Shown here: piece by piece, positions 53,504 through 62,155 of the stretch
How positions within the stretch are numbered: the first letter of the stretch is position 1
How the letters are laid out: each line of letters opens with the position of its first letter
Assembly: GCF_016612535.1 (NCBI RefSeq)
Contig: NZ_JAENXS010000001.1
Location: 2,877,501-2,941,500, forward strand
Reading direction: 5' to 3'
DNA from: Bradyrhizobium diazoefficiens
GTDB lineage: Bacteria; Pseudomonadota; Alphaproteobacteria; Rhizobiales; Xanthobacteraceae
Length of the DNA: 64,000 nucleotides
Notes under the pieces: generated by a model
Database searches by the model: none
The model's input: the letters and a program-made list of their open reading frames with translations, nothing else
Told to the model about the DNA's origin: nothing
Made by a program: the position numbers and the translations under genes

Positions 53504-53965
53504 CTAGCACCAGCGGCAGCGGCCCCATGATGCGCAGCAGCCCGTGCATGCCACCGGCAATGGCACGCCGATCCAGCCAACGCCACAGCCACCACAGCCG
53601 ACGCCGCAGCGGCAGGCTCTGCAGCCCGCGCAACCTCTGCAGCCACCGCACCCTCTGGCGGCGCAGCCGCGGCAACCGCCGCAGCCGCGACAACCACCGC
53701 AGCCTCGCGCGAGCAAAACTCCGCTGAAGCTCTTTTCATCGCTAGCGAGATGGAAGGTGGCGAGGTTGACGTCGGCGAGTTCTTCCTCGCTGAGCGCAGT
53801 GAATTGGCCGGGCGTGTAGTTCAGTCTCTGTTGAGGTTCGTCTGCCGGCACCGCGGACGCCATCGCGCTTCCCGCCAGCGAAAAAGTCAGTCCGGCGAAT
53901 CCGAGCGCAGGTACCGCAGCTTTGGTCATCCGCTTCTTTTTCGAAGCTTGCTTCGTGCGCTGCAT
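53504..53965 (-). CDS. TOMM/LAP precursor peptide, Cys/Gly-rich
   Basis: A 153-residue precursor with strong SD (GGAGG) 8 bases before ATG 53965. Residues 1-38 look like a Sec signal peptide: a basic start (KQASKKKRMTK), a hydrophobic core (AAVPALGFAGLTFSLAGSAM) and an ASA cleavage site. Residues 39-86 form an acidic leader (LSEEELADVNLATFHLASDE) for the RRE. The core starts about residue 87 and has 18 Cys, at 89-127 in GCGGCRGC-type repeats, then Cys140, 143, 144, 150 and 153. The product is unknown; an azole-rich, basic, probably antibacterial peptide is expected by class. Confidence 0.88.
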   Translation of the reverse strand: MQRTKQASKKKRMTKAAVPALGFAGLTFSLAGSAMASAVPADEPQQRLNYTPGQFTALSEEELADVNLATFHLASDEKSFSGVLLARGCGGCRGCGGCRGCAARGCGGCRGCAGCRACRCGVGCGGCGVGWIGVPLPVACTGCCASWGRCRWC

Positions 53966-53984
53966 GGCCGCATCCTCCGTGTTG

Positions 53985-54093
53985 GAAGAACGATCTTCTC
54001 CAATGATCCTACGCTGCGCAGTCAAAGTGAGCAAGATTCACGTGAACACGAAATGGAGTGGCGCTCGTTCAGATCGTGTTCATCTTCATGAAC
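53985..54093. promoter_or_regulatory. Palindrome-rich promoter region of the RiPP precursor
   Basis: Three inverted repeats lie in the divergent gap: GAAGA-ACGA-TCTTC (53985-53998), TTCACGTGAA (54037-54046) and GTTCAT-CTTC-ATGAAC (54078-54093). These are possible regulator sites for the precursor or the divergent VOC gene; no promoter boxes are assigned. Confidence 0.35.
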
Positions 54094-54177
54094 GATATCG
54101 CGGCAAATTCTTGTCAATGCTGTCGAGCAGCATGATGCAGTGCGCAATCGTCTGCCCGCGCGAACGGGGAAGCTAGT

Positions 54178-55041
54178 TTGGTCGATCAACCCGGACGCTT
54201 CGTTTGGTACGAGCTTCTGACGACGGATATGCCGTCGGCCGCTGCCTTTTACGCCGATGTCGTCGGCTGGGCCGTGAAAGATGTGTCGAGCCCGGAGCTG
54301 GCCTACACGCTGCTGATTGCAGGCAACGCTCCGGTCGTCGGTCTCATGAATCTTCCCGAAGAGGGCGTTCGCATGGGGGCAATGCCGAGATGGCTCGGCT
54401 ACGTCGGCGTCGATGACATGGATGCGACGGTCGCTCGGATCGGCCGGCTTGGCGGCGCCATCCTGGTCTCGCCGACCGACAGCAACATCGGCCGCATTGC
54501 GGTGGTCGCCGATCCGCAAGGCGCCATTTTTGCGCTGGTCACCGGCCTGACATATGGCCGGTCGCAACCGGGCGGATCGGACCAGCCCGGGCGCGTCGGC
54601 TGGCACGAATTGCTGGCGGAAGACCGGCGCAGGGTCTTTCCGTTTTACGGCGAGCTTCTGGGCTGGCAACAGCCTGGAACCGATCCGGCAAGCGTGTACG
54701 AATTGTTTTCCGTCGCCGGGCAGACGATCGGCGGCATGCTCACCAAGCTTCCGAGCGTGTCGCAGGCGTGCTGGCTGCATTATTTCAATGTCGACGACGT
54801 CGGCGCGGCGGCCAGTCGCGTCAACGCCGGTGGAGGGCGGGTTCTCCAGGGACCGATCGAGCTGCCCGACGATTGCTGGATCGTGCGATGCGTCGATCCC
54901 CAAGGCGCCCTGTTTACGCTGCAGGGGGCGTGGGATCAGACGGGCATCGCGCGATCCTCTGCTGCGGAAGTCAGCTGGTCCGCCAAATGGGGCGGCATTG
55001 CTTCACAGGGCAGGATGGTGATCCACAAGACGAAACGGTGA
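54178..55041 (+). CDS. VOC/glyoxalase-family protein, two tandem domains
   Basis: A 287-residue protein with two glyoxalase-like domains, about 1-125 and 130-255. Each begins with a similar unit: GRFVWYELLTTDMPSAAAFYADVVGW, and GRVGWHELLAEDRRRVFPFYGELLGW. Each ends with VVADPQGAIFALV or VRCVDPQGALFTLQG. It starts with TTG 54178. It diverges from the RiPP precursor by 212 bases. VOC proteins include resistance proteins as well as hydroxylases, so a self-protection role is possible but unproven. Confidence 0.85.
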   Translation: MVDQPGRFVWYELLTTDMPSAAAFYADVVGWAVKDVSSPELAYTLLIAGNAPVVGLMNLPEEGVRMGAMPRWLGYVGVDDMDATVARIGRLGGAILVSPTDSNIGRIAVVADPQGAIFALVTGLTYGRSQPGGSDQPGRVGWHELLAEDRRRVFPFYGELLGWQQPGTDPASVYELFSVAGQTIGGMLTKLPSVSQACWLHYFNVDDVGAAASRVNAGGGRVLQGPIELPDDCWIVRCVDPQGALFTLQGAWDQTGIARSSAAEVSWSAKWGGIASQGRMVIHKTKR

Positions 55042-55080
55042 GCCGCGATATGTCGCGCATCGTCACCCAATGATCCGCCC

Positions 55081-56215
55081 TCACACCGGAAACGTCAGCG
55101 ACTTCGCAAGTCGGACCAGGTCGACCTGGCGGCGGCAACCCGTCTTCTCGAACACATGGAGCAGATGGCTCTTCACGGTGGCGACGGACACGCCGAGCAG
55201 GCCCGAGATCGCATCGCGTGTATGTCCTTCGCAGATGAGCTCGAAGATCCGAATCTCGGCTGGCGTCAAATCGTAGAGCTGGTTGAGAGCAACGTGAGAC
55301 ATCTGCGGTGGCCCGGAGGCTGACGCCACGAACAGAGCGGCGGCAGCGCGCTGGATCAGCCCGGCGCGCATGTGGCCGCGTCGCAGCGGTAGAACGTGGA
55401 TGACGAGTGGATCACTGCTCGGGCGAAGGATCGGGATGCCGATGCCTTTTTGGCCGAGCGCCGCCTCGTCCTGCGCGGCCTGTGCAATGGCCGATTGCAA
55501 CGTGGTGGTCGTCGCCGCGGACTGAACCGCGATGCGGCCGTGTCGCATCAGAACCGGATCGCCGTCTGCCAGCATCGCGGTGGCTGCGGCATTGGCGTGA
55601 ACGATCTTCGAATCCTCGTCCACCAGGACGACACCGACCGTCAATGTCTCCACGGTCGCGGAAAACGTCGCGGCTTCCACCGTCGCCATGTCGAACAGAT
55701 TACTGATCGTCACGGCGCGGCGAATGTGCGGCGCGAGCAAGCGCAATCCACGAAGCTGCGCATCGTCGATGGGTCCGGCGGACTCATGCTGGCTGAAGAT
55801 CGCATTTCCAACCATCGTCCTGTCGCGCACGAGGCCGACGGCAACGGCGTCGAACAGGCCCTTGGGCAGGGCCCATTCGCGATAATATCGATTGCCGGAA
55901 ATGATCTCTCGTCTGACGGCCTGGGATTGAACGATGGGTTCCCCGAGCGGATAGTGCTGGATACGCTCGGCGCCGCCCCAGAGCTCGATGATGTCGGGCC
56001 CATAGCCGATCGCGTTCTGTGTCATCTGGATCAGGTCGGAACCGGAGACCGCATTGACGACGGCCTTCATGTTGGTGAGGCTGGCAACCGCCGGTGGCAA
56101 ATCCGAACTCCGCGCATATCCCGTCAAGAACTTCGGTCCAGCGTTCAGGTGCGATCACACAATCATAGATATCGCCGATGAGGTCTGAGAACCTTTCGAC
56201 CGAAGCCTGCTGCAT
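55081..56215 (-). pseudogene. LuxR-family regulator with an apparent one-base insertion
   Basis: The N-terminus (MQQASVERFSDLIGDIYDCV, then ERWTEVLDGICAEFGFAT) is in one frame from ATG 56215. The rest (AVASLTNMKAVVNAVSGSD onward) is in another. Removing one G from ACCGGCGG near 56088-56095 gives a smooth GFATAVASLTNMK and a 377-residue product. The C-terminal LuxR helix-turn-helix (LTPAEIRIFELICEGHTRDAISGLLGVSVATVKSHLLHVFEKTG) is intact. Either the gene is freshly inactivated or the base call is wrong. An internal TTG could still express residues from about 56127. Confidence 0.75.
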
Positions 56216-56225
56216 TCCGAATCAC

Positions 56226-56258
56226 TCACTTGAAAAATCGTCACTTGAAAGTCACTTG
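56226..56258. promoter_or_regulatory. Triple TCACTTG repeat upstream of the LuxR-type gene
   Basis: TCACTTG occurs at 56226, 56241 and 56252, the first two as TCACTTGAAA, all just before the regulator start. They may be binding sites or a simple repeat. The rest of the gap to 56719 (about 450 bases) shows no gene; only a GC-rich hairpin near 56268-56284 is visible. Confidence 0.35.
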
Positions 56259-56719
56259 GGAACCGCAGCACCCGCCGCCGGCGGGTATCACGGTCCATGA
56301 GGCAAGTCTCACTGGTAGGTCTTAGCACCGTGAGTCCGCGACGCAATGGGAATGCCGAACACGAGCACTCGGGTGGCTGCGATGATTTTACGCGGATGAG
56401 ATCTCGCGCCCGTGCTGGCACACGATCTGCGCGCGGTCTGACTAAAACTGTTGCAGATGCGCCGCCGCGTATGCAACCGGTGTCGAGTTGCAGGATTTTT
56501 CAATGCAACTTCGATTGGCATTGACGCGCGATGTCGGCGTTCACCAGCAACATGATGGCGCCGCGCTCGGCGCCGTCATCGGCATCCGCATTCGAAGGCA
56601 GGCGCGCCCGATAGGGCAAACCCTGGCGCCAAATTTGAGCGACGCGCCACAATGCGATGGTCTAAGATGGTCTCGCGGCCCGCCATGGCCGTGCCCCGCA
56701 AATCCTTCGAGACTCTCCC

Positions 56720-57409
56720 ATGCTCCCCATTCCCGTCGACATCTTCACCGAACCCGAGGACGTCTCGCCCGACAGCCTCGCCAATCTCGGGCCGCTCCGT
56801 CGGCTCGCCGGCACCTGGCAGGCGGACAAGGGCATCGATATCAATCCGAAGGCCGAGGGGCCGGAGCGGCGGACCTTCATCGAGCACATCCGCATGGACT
56901 CGATCGATCCGCAGGCCAACGGGCCGCAGCTATTTTATGGTCTGCGCTATCACATCCACATCAACACGCCCGAGGAGGACATCACTTTCCACGACCAGGT
57001 CGGTTACTGGCTGTGGGAGCCCGCGACCGGGCTGATCATGCAGACGCTGGCGATCCCGCGCGGGCAGGTGTTGCTGGCCTCAGGCCAGGCCAAGCCGGAT
57101 GACAAGACAATCTCAGTCACGGCCAAGCGCGGCGACACGGCGTACGGGATCTGCTCGACCGACTTCCTGGAACAGGCTTTCCGCACCGACGTTTACCACT
57201 GCGACATCACCTTCAACGACGATGGCAGCTGGAGCTATCTGATCCAGACCGAGTTGTTCGTCCGCGGCGCGCCGTTCAACCGTCACGACAGCAATACGCT
57301 GAAGCTGGTCGCGCCGCCCAAGCTCAATCCGCTGGCGGTGATCGTGAACGATCGCGCCAAGAACGAACGCACCAAGAACGATCCTGAGACGAGCGCTGGG
57401 CCGGCGTGA
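56720..57409 (+). CDS. Heme-binding beta-barrel (nitrobindin/DUF1794-like) protein
   Basis: A 229-residue protein. The motif LRRLAGTWQADKGIDINPKAEGPE resembles the GxWxGxG-type opening of the nitrobindin/THAP4-like heme barrel. FHDQVGYWLWEPATGLIMQTLAIPRGQ follows, then a C-terminal His in RHDSNTLKLV, which would be the heme ligand position. A stress-related heme or lipophilic-ligand role is inferred from the family. The gene heads a unit with the RibD-C and amine-oxidase genes. Confidence 0.82.
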   Translation: MLPIPVDIFTEPEDVSPDSLANLGPLRRLAGTWQADKGIDINPKAEGPERRTFIEHIRMDSIDPQANGPQLFYGLRYHIHINTPEEDITFHDQVGYWLWEPATGLIMQTLAIPRGQVLLASGQAKPDDKTISVTAKRGDTAYGICSTDFLEQAFRTDVYHCDITFNDDGSWSYLIQTELFVRGAPFNRHDSNTLKLVAPPKLNPLAVIVNDRAKNERTKNDPETSAGPA

Positions 57410-57430
57410 GACGAAGTCCGGAGAGTATTC

Positions 57431-58135
57431 ATGAAGCCCTACGTGATCTGCCTGATGCACTCCAGCCTCGACGGCCGCACGCATCCGAGCCGCTGGCGCC
57501 CGAAGAGTGCCGGCACCGACTGGTTCGAGACGATCCATGACGAGCTCGACGGCGATGCCTGGGTGATCGGCCGCGTCACCGGCTCCGAATTCGCCAAGGG
57601 CAAGCCCTATCCCGAGACCACGGGGGAGGCATTGCCGCGCAAAAACTGGTTCGCGCGACAGGATGCCAAAACTTACGGAGTCGTGCTCGACGCGCACGGC
57701 AAGATCGGCTGGGGTCGATCGGATATCGGCGGCGATCCGATCGTCGTGGTGCTGACCGAGAGCGTGCCTGATTCCCATCTGGCTGGCCTGCGCGGCGAGG
57801 GCGTGTCCTACATCTTTGCCGGAAAGTCCGAGATCGACCTCGCATTGACGGTCGATATCCTCAATCGCGAGCTCGGCGTGAAGCGCCTGCTGGTGGAGGG
57901 GGGCGGCGTCGCCAATGGCGCGTTTCTCCGCGCCGGCCTGATCGACGAATTCAACCTGATCCTCAGCCCCGCGATTGACGGCGCCAAGGGCGCACCCTTC
58001 GTGTTCGATTCGACCGAAGCCGACGGCGACAAGCGTGCGCCGCTCACCGCGATGACGCTGGAGAGCACGCGACAGCTCGGCGGTGGCGTCCTGCTGCTGC
58101 GTTATCTGATCCAGAACGACGCCGAGCACCCATAG
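57431..58135 (+). CDS. RibD C-terminal / dihydrofolate-reductase-like oxidoreductase
   Basis: A 234-residue protein of the RibD C-terminal domain family. CLMHSSLDGRTHPSRW opens it; WVIGRVTGSEF and VKRLLVEGGGVANGAFLRAGLIDEFNLILSP are the NADPH-binding and closing motifs. There is no RibD deaminase domain, and riboflavin genes are not linked, so it probably reduces another substrate. It begins 21 bases after the preceding gene with GGAGAG as ribosome site. Confidence 0.87.
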   Translation: MKPYVICLMHSSLDGRTHPSRWRPKSAGTDWFETIHDELDGDAWVIGRVTGSEFAKGKPYPETTGEALPRKNWFARQDAKTYGVVLDAHGKIGWGRSDIGGDPIVVVLTESVPDSHLAGLRGEGVSYIFAGKSEIDLALTVDILNRELGVKRLLVEGGGVANGAFLRAGLIDEFNLILSPAIDGAKGAPFVFDSTEADGDKRAPLTAMTLESTRQLGGGVLLLRYLIQNDAEHP

Positions 58136-58143
58136 CCGCCTGC

Positions 58144-59415
58144 ATGTCGGACAAGTCAGAGCATATCGTCATTGTCGGCGCAGGCGCGTCCGGCCTGATG
58201 GCGGCCCGCGAGCTCGCCCGCGCCGGCAAACGTGTCACGATCCTGGAGGCGCGTGACCGCTGCGGCGGGCGCATCCATCCGCTGCCGGCATCGGAGTTCG
58301 GCTATCCCGCCGATGGCGGCGCCGAGTTCGTTCACGGCGAGGCGCCGGTCACGCGCGACCTGCTGCGCGAATCCGGCCTGTCGCTGCAGGCCATCGCGGG
58401 CACGCAATGGAGCTTTGACGGCATAGGATTCTCGCGCGAGCATCGCGACGATCCGCATCAGGCCGAGCTGCATGCCGCTCTGAGGGAGCTGAAGGAGGAC
58501 CTCACCGTCGCCGAGTTCCTGCGCCGGCACTTTACCGGCGATGAGTATGCGCGGATGCGGCATTCGATCGAACGGATGGTCGAAGGCTACGACGCCGCCG
58601 AACCTGAACACGCTTCGACGCTGGCCTTGCGAGAGGAGTGGATGGACGGCGGCTTCCATACGCAGGGGCGTATCGTCGGCGGCTACGGTGCGTTGATTGC
58701 ATTTCTGGCGGCCGAATGCCGCAAGCATGGCGTCGCGATTCATCTCGATTGCGTGGTATCGGCGATCGAGGAGGAGGGCGGCGCGGTCGCTGTCCGGAGT
58801 AGCAGCGGCGAGGTGGTCTCATGCAGCCATGTGATCCTCACTGTACCGTTACCGTTGTTGGACGAGATCGCGCTGCCGCAAGCTGCGCGGCAGAAGGCCG
58901 CGCTCGCCGCCGACATCGGCTTCGGCAATGTCATCAAAATCCTGCTGCGCTTCGGCCGGCCGTGGTGGCGCGACAGGACGGCGGATCTCGCCGACTTCAC
59001 CTTCCTGCTGTCGGACGAGACGATCCCGGTGTGGTGGACGCAGCGTCCGTCTGAGAATGCCGTACTGACCGGCTGGTCCGGCGGGCCGCGCACCGCAGCG
59101 CTGACGGGACTCAATCGACAGGCGCTGATCGACGCCGGCATCGGTTCACTCGCCACGATCTTCGGCCTGTCACGCGATGAACTCGCGCGCGACCTCGTGG
59201 CGGCAGAAGCTGCCAACTGGGCGCACGATCCGTTCGCCCGTGGCGCCTATTCCTGGGCGACGCCGCGGACACGGACGGCGCAGGAGGGTCTCGCGCGCCC
59301 CGATGGCCCGGTGCTGTTCTCCGGCGAAGCGCTCTATCGCGGCCGCGACATGGGCACGGTCGAAGCCGCGCTTGCGAGCGGTCTCGAGACGGCGGGGATG
59401 ATTTTGCGAGGATGA
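58144..59415 (+). CDS. Flavin monoamine oxidase family protein
   Basis: A 423-residue FAD enzyme. The dinucleotide motif VIVGAGASGLMAARELARAGKRVTILEARDRCGGR is at the N-terminus, with PADGGAEFVHGE just after, and SGEALYRGRDMGTVEAALASGLETA at the C-terminus, all typical of amine oxidases. It starts 8 bases after the reductase gene. It oxidises amines with O2 to aldehydes and H2O2; the substrate is unknown. A hairpin follows between the convergent genes. Confidence 0.9.
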   Translation: MSDKSEHIVIVGAGASGLMAARELARAGKRVTILEARDRCGGRIHPLPASEFGYPADGGAEFVHGEAPVTRDLLRESGLSLQAIAGTQWSFDGIGFSREHRDDPHQAELHAALRELKEDLTVAEFLRRHFTGDEYARMRHSIERMVEGYDAAEPEHASTLALREEWMDGGFHTQGRIVGGYGALIAFLAAECRKHGVAIHLDCVVSAIEEEGGAVAVRSSSGEVVSCSHVILTVPLPLLDEIALPQAARQKAALAADIGFGNVIKILLRFGRPWWRDRTADLADFTFLLSDETIPVWWTQRPSENAVLTGWSGGPRTAALTGLNRQALIDAGIGSLATIFGLSRDELARDLVAAEAANWAHDPFARGAYSWATPRTRTAQEGLARPDGPVLFSGEALYRGRDMGTVEAALASGLETAGMILRG

Positions 59416-59421
59416 GAAAGA

Positions 59422-59443
59422 AGGCCCGCATCGCTGCGGGCCT
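59422..59443. terminator. Bidirectional terminator between amine oxidase and small secreted protein
   Basis: A perfect 9-bp stem, AGGCCCGCA-TCGC-TGCGGGCCT. On the minus strand it is followed by TTCTTTCTC, so it can end the leftward transcript as an intrinsic terminator. Confidence 0.75.
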
Positions 59444-59449
59444 GTGGCC

Positions 59450-59767
59450 TCACCAGCGATTGCCGCCGAAGCCGAACGTCACGCCGGGACCTCCGCCGCC
59501 ATAGTAGCCGTAGGGACCATCGCCGTAATAGCGCTGGTGTCGCGGGTAATAGCCGTAGCTGCGATAATGCGGACGGTGGTAGCGGCCATAGTGAGGGCGC
59601 CCGTGGTGATGACGATAGCCGTGATGCCGGTGCCTTTGCTGCGCGCTGATGTCGGTCGGCTGGCCAATTTGCGCGTTCGGCTTGGTCTTTCCGCCGCCGG
59701 CCGCGTTGGCCGTGGTCGCGGTGAGCGCAGCAGCACCGACGGCCATCGCGACAAAGAGATACTTCAT
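59450..59767 (-). CDS. Small secreted His/Tyr/Gly-rich protein
   Basis: A 105-residue protein with a signal peptide (MKYLFVAMAVGAAALTATTANA). The mature part is low-complexity: HRHHGYRHHHGRPHYGRYHR, then Tyr/Gly-rich YYGDGPYGYYGGGGPG. Such proteins are frequent in Bradyrhizobium-like genomes (from memory); His clusters suggest metal binding at the cell surface. It is transcribed alone toward a terminator. Confidence 0.75.
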   Translation of the reverse strand: MKYLFVAMAVGAAALTATTANAAGGGKTKPNAQIGQPTDISAQQRHRHHGYRHHHGRPHYGRYHRPHYRSYGYYPRHQRYYGDGPYGYYGGGGPGVTFGFGGNRW

Positions 59768-59877
59768 GTCATCACTCCAGTTGAGATGTCGAGTGACAAC
59801 AGATGGGCGTCCCTCGCGTTCCGGCGAGAGCGGGCGTCGAAACGACGCAGGCGATCAACGCGCAATCGGGCTGAGAT

Positions 59878-60453
59878 TTATTGTCGCGCCGCTGCGAACG
59901 AGGTGATCACCTCGTTCGTGGTCACGATGCGGGCGAATTCGCCGTTTAGGTTCGACAGTGTCATCGCGTGGATGGACTCGGCGGAATGCGTGTCGCCGTC
60001 GGGGCCGACACGGTCGAAGGTCCAGGTCGCGTCGCGCACCAGCCGCGCGTCGAAGCCGAGATTGCCGGCCATCCGCGTCGTCGTCTCCACGCAATGATTG
60101 GTGGTGGCGCCGCAGATTACGAGCGTGGCGATGTCGCTTGCGCGCAAGCGCGTCTCAAGGTCGGTGCCGATGAAGGCGCTGTTGACGCGCTTCACGATCA
60201 CGGGCTCGGCGGCGTGCTCGCGCGCCTCCTCCTTGACGGCGTAGCCGGTGCGCTCGGGGCGGAACGTCGAGTTCGGCTTGGTGCCTTCGTGGCGGACGTG
60301 GAAGATCGGCGCGCCGCTCGTCCTGAATGCTGCGAGCAGATCAACGATGCGCGCCACCGCATCCGGATTGTTGCGCCGCTTGCCGGCCGCCTCCCATTCG
60401 TCGAATGCGCGCTGGACGTCGACGACGATGAGGGCGGGGAGGGGATGGGGCAT
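59878..60453 (-). CDS. Isochorismatase-family cysteine hydrolase
   Basis: A 191-residue cysteine hydrolase. The catalytic Asp is in LIVVDVQRAFDEW, Lys in VIVKRVNSAF and Cys in VICGATTNHCVETTTRMAGNLGF, the standard triad of the family. Nicotinamidases and other amidases belong here; metal-ligand histidines of nicotinamidase are not evident, so a different amide or carbamate is more likely. Confidence 0.88.
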   Translation of the reverse strand: MPHPLPALIVVDVQRAFDEWEAAGKRRNNPDAVARIVDLLAAFRTSGAPIFHVRHEGTKPNSTFRPERTGYAVKEEAREHAAEPVIVKRVNSAFIGTDLETRLRASDIATLVICGATTNHCVETTTRMAGNLGFDARLVRDATWTFDRVGPDGDTHSAESIHAMTLSNLNGEFARIVTTNEVITSFAAARQ

Positions 60454-60625
60454 CGACGGTGGCTTTCAGGCTTGTTGTCGAGACGAGTATGCGAGGCGCA
60501 TGCGGCGGCAGGCAATGCCGATTTTCCCTCGTTTCGGGACGGGTCCTACGGATGTGGATCGCGCGTCATGTGTCGCTCCGAAGCACGGCTGCGATCATAC
60601 ACGCTGACGACGGCGGAGGACGGCG

Positions 60626-61216
60626 TTACTTGAACGGATCCTGGATCGACGGCGACGACTGCCGGATCCGGCGCACGCTCACCGGCGTGCCGTCGGAGAC
60701 GAACAGCAGCTCGTAGGTCCGGCCCTCGCTATCAGTTGCGGAGCAGGTGACGTCGTTCACCTTCTTGGCGGCGAAATTGCCGGTCTGGCGGCAGATGCCG
60801 GTCGAGGTCTGCTCGGCCGGCACCGGCAGGCCATCGACCTTGGGTCGGTCCTTGGAGTTGAGCAGCATACGGTCGATCGGCAGCTCGTAGGAATTGTCGT
60901 CGGCCCGCTTGCCGTTTTCGCCGGAGAACGACACGACATGGTTCTCGTCGCCGGGATCGTCGACGGCAACCGCGAAATTGACCCGGCCCTTGTCGCCATG
61001 GGCGTAGGCCACCGTCTTGCAGGCGAAGGTGCGCCCCGCGACCTTCAACGTCTTGCAGTGACCGGACATCAGCGCCAGCAGGTCGATGAAGGAATGCAGC
61101 CGGGCTGGCGGATTGTTGACAGGGATCGCGCTGGAAGACTCGGCAAAACAAGGGCTTGCGAGAGAGACGAGGATTGCAGCCAGGACCGGTCGGCGGAGGC
61201 GCATCGTCAGGCTCAT
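60626..61216 (-). CDS. Secreted hypothetical protein
   Basis: A 196-residue protein with a signal peptide (MRLRRPVLAAILVSLASPCFA; start ATG 61216 or 61204). The mature part has HCKTLKVAGRTFACKTVAYAHGDKGRVNFAVAVDD, LPIDRMLLNSKDRPKVDG and CRQTGNFAAKKVNDVTCSA, with four to five cysteines likely to form disulfides. No family is recognised. The open frame further upstream (to 61330) is not needed. Confidence 0.7.
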   Translation of the reverse strand: MSLTMRLRRPVLAAILVSLASPCFAESSSAIPVNNPPARLHSFIDLLALMSGHCKTLKVAGRTFACKTVAYAHGDKGRVNFAVAVDDPGDENHVVSFSGENGKRADDNSYELPIDRMLLNSKDRPKVDGLPVPAEQTSTGICRQTGNFAAKKVNDVTCSATDSEGRTYELLFVSDGTPVSVRRIRQSSPSIQDPFK

Positions 61217-61411
61217 GTGCCAGGGGGCCACGGACGGGCGAGAGTTCCATCCTATAACCATCGAATCGCAAATTGGTTGCGATCTCGTTTGCTCGACCAA
61301 GCCCGTCTGGAATACCACCGCGCCACCCATCGGCGATTCGCCCCCAAATCGCCCAATCCCGTCCTAGCAGGCAATTGCGGCCAGACCGATGTTTTTTTCG
61401 TGGCGGACCCG

Positions 61412-62155
61412 TCACGCCGCCTGTTTCATGGTCCGCGCAAAGGCAGGATAAGTCTCGGCAAGTTCGTCGAAAACCCGCCCGCGCAGCAGTGCCAGCGTTG
61501 CGGCCTCGGGCCGCGGCGTTTCGCGCACCACCTCCGGCTCCCGATAGTTGAACCCGGTGTTCTCCCTGATGTCGGCCGGTGTGAACGGAGGGTGCACGGA
61601 GCGAAGCGCGAAGCCGCCGGCCACGCGATCGAAGTCGAACAGCGCCATGTTGGTCAGAAGCGCATGCGGCCCGCCATGGCGCGGGACCTCCGGCGTGATG
61701 GCGCAAGCGCTGACGAAATCGACCTTGGGCACGAACACGCGCGGCGAATGCTCCTCGCGAAACAGGATCACGCGTGGAACGAGATGATAAAGATAGGCCG
61801 AGCCGAATGAGCCGGGCCAGCGCACGCCGGTCTGCGGGTAGTCGCCGGCGCCGACCAGATTGATGTTGCCCTGGCCGTCGATCTGGCCGCCGCCGAGGAA
61901 GAAGGCATCAACGCGGCCCTGCGCGGCGCAGTCGAACAGCTCGATGCCGCCATTGGTGAAGAAATTGTGCGCCTGCGATCCCAGGATCGAGATGCGCACC
62001 GGCGGCTTGCCGTCACGCATCTGGCGGGCGCGCAGCAGCATGGCGCCGGCCGCGGGGATCGGCGACGACGCGCCGACCGCGACATGGCGGATGCCGTCGA
62101 GCAGATCGGCAATGGTGGCGATCAGGATCTCGCGCCGCTCGCGCTCGGCCGACAT
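61412..62155 (-). CDS. CoA-transferase subunit beta
   Basis: A 247-residue class I CoA-transferase/GctB-like subunit. VAVGASSPIPAAGAMLLRARQMRDG opens it; FFTNGGIELFDCAAQGRVDAFFLGGGQIDGQGNINLVG is a diagnostic glycine-rich segment. It starts at ATG 62155, overlapping the stop of the alpha subunit by one base (TGATG), so the pair is translated together. It would transfer CoA between a short acid and an acyl-CoA; the substrate is not clear (glutaconate-type CoA transferases are the nearest by memory). Confidence 0.85.
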   Translation of the reverse strand: MSAERERREILIATIADLLDGIRHVAVGASSPIPAAGAMLLRARQMRDGKPPVRISILGSQAHNFFTNGGIELFDCAAQGRVDAFFLGGGQIDGQGNINLVGAGDYPQTGVRWPGSFGSAYLYHLVPRVILFREEHSPRVFVPKVDFVSACAITPEVPRHGGPHALLTNMALFDFDRVAGGFALRSVHPPFTPADIRENTGFNYREPEVVRETPRPEAATLALLRGRVFDELAETYPAFARTMKQAA

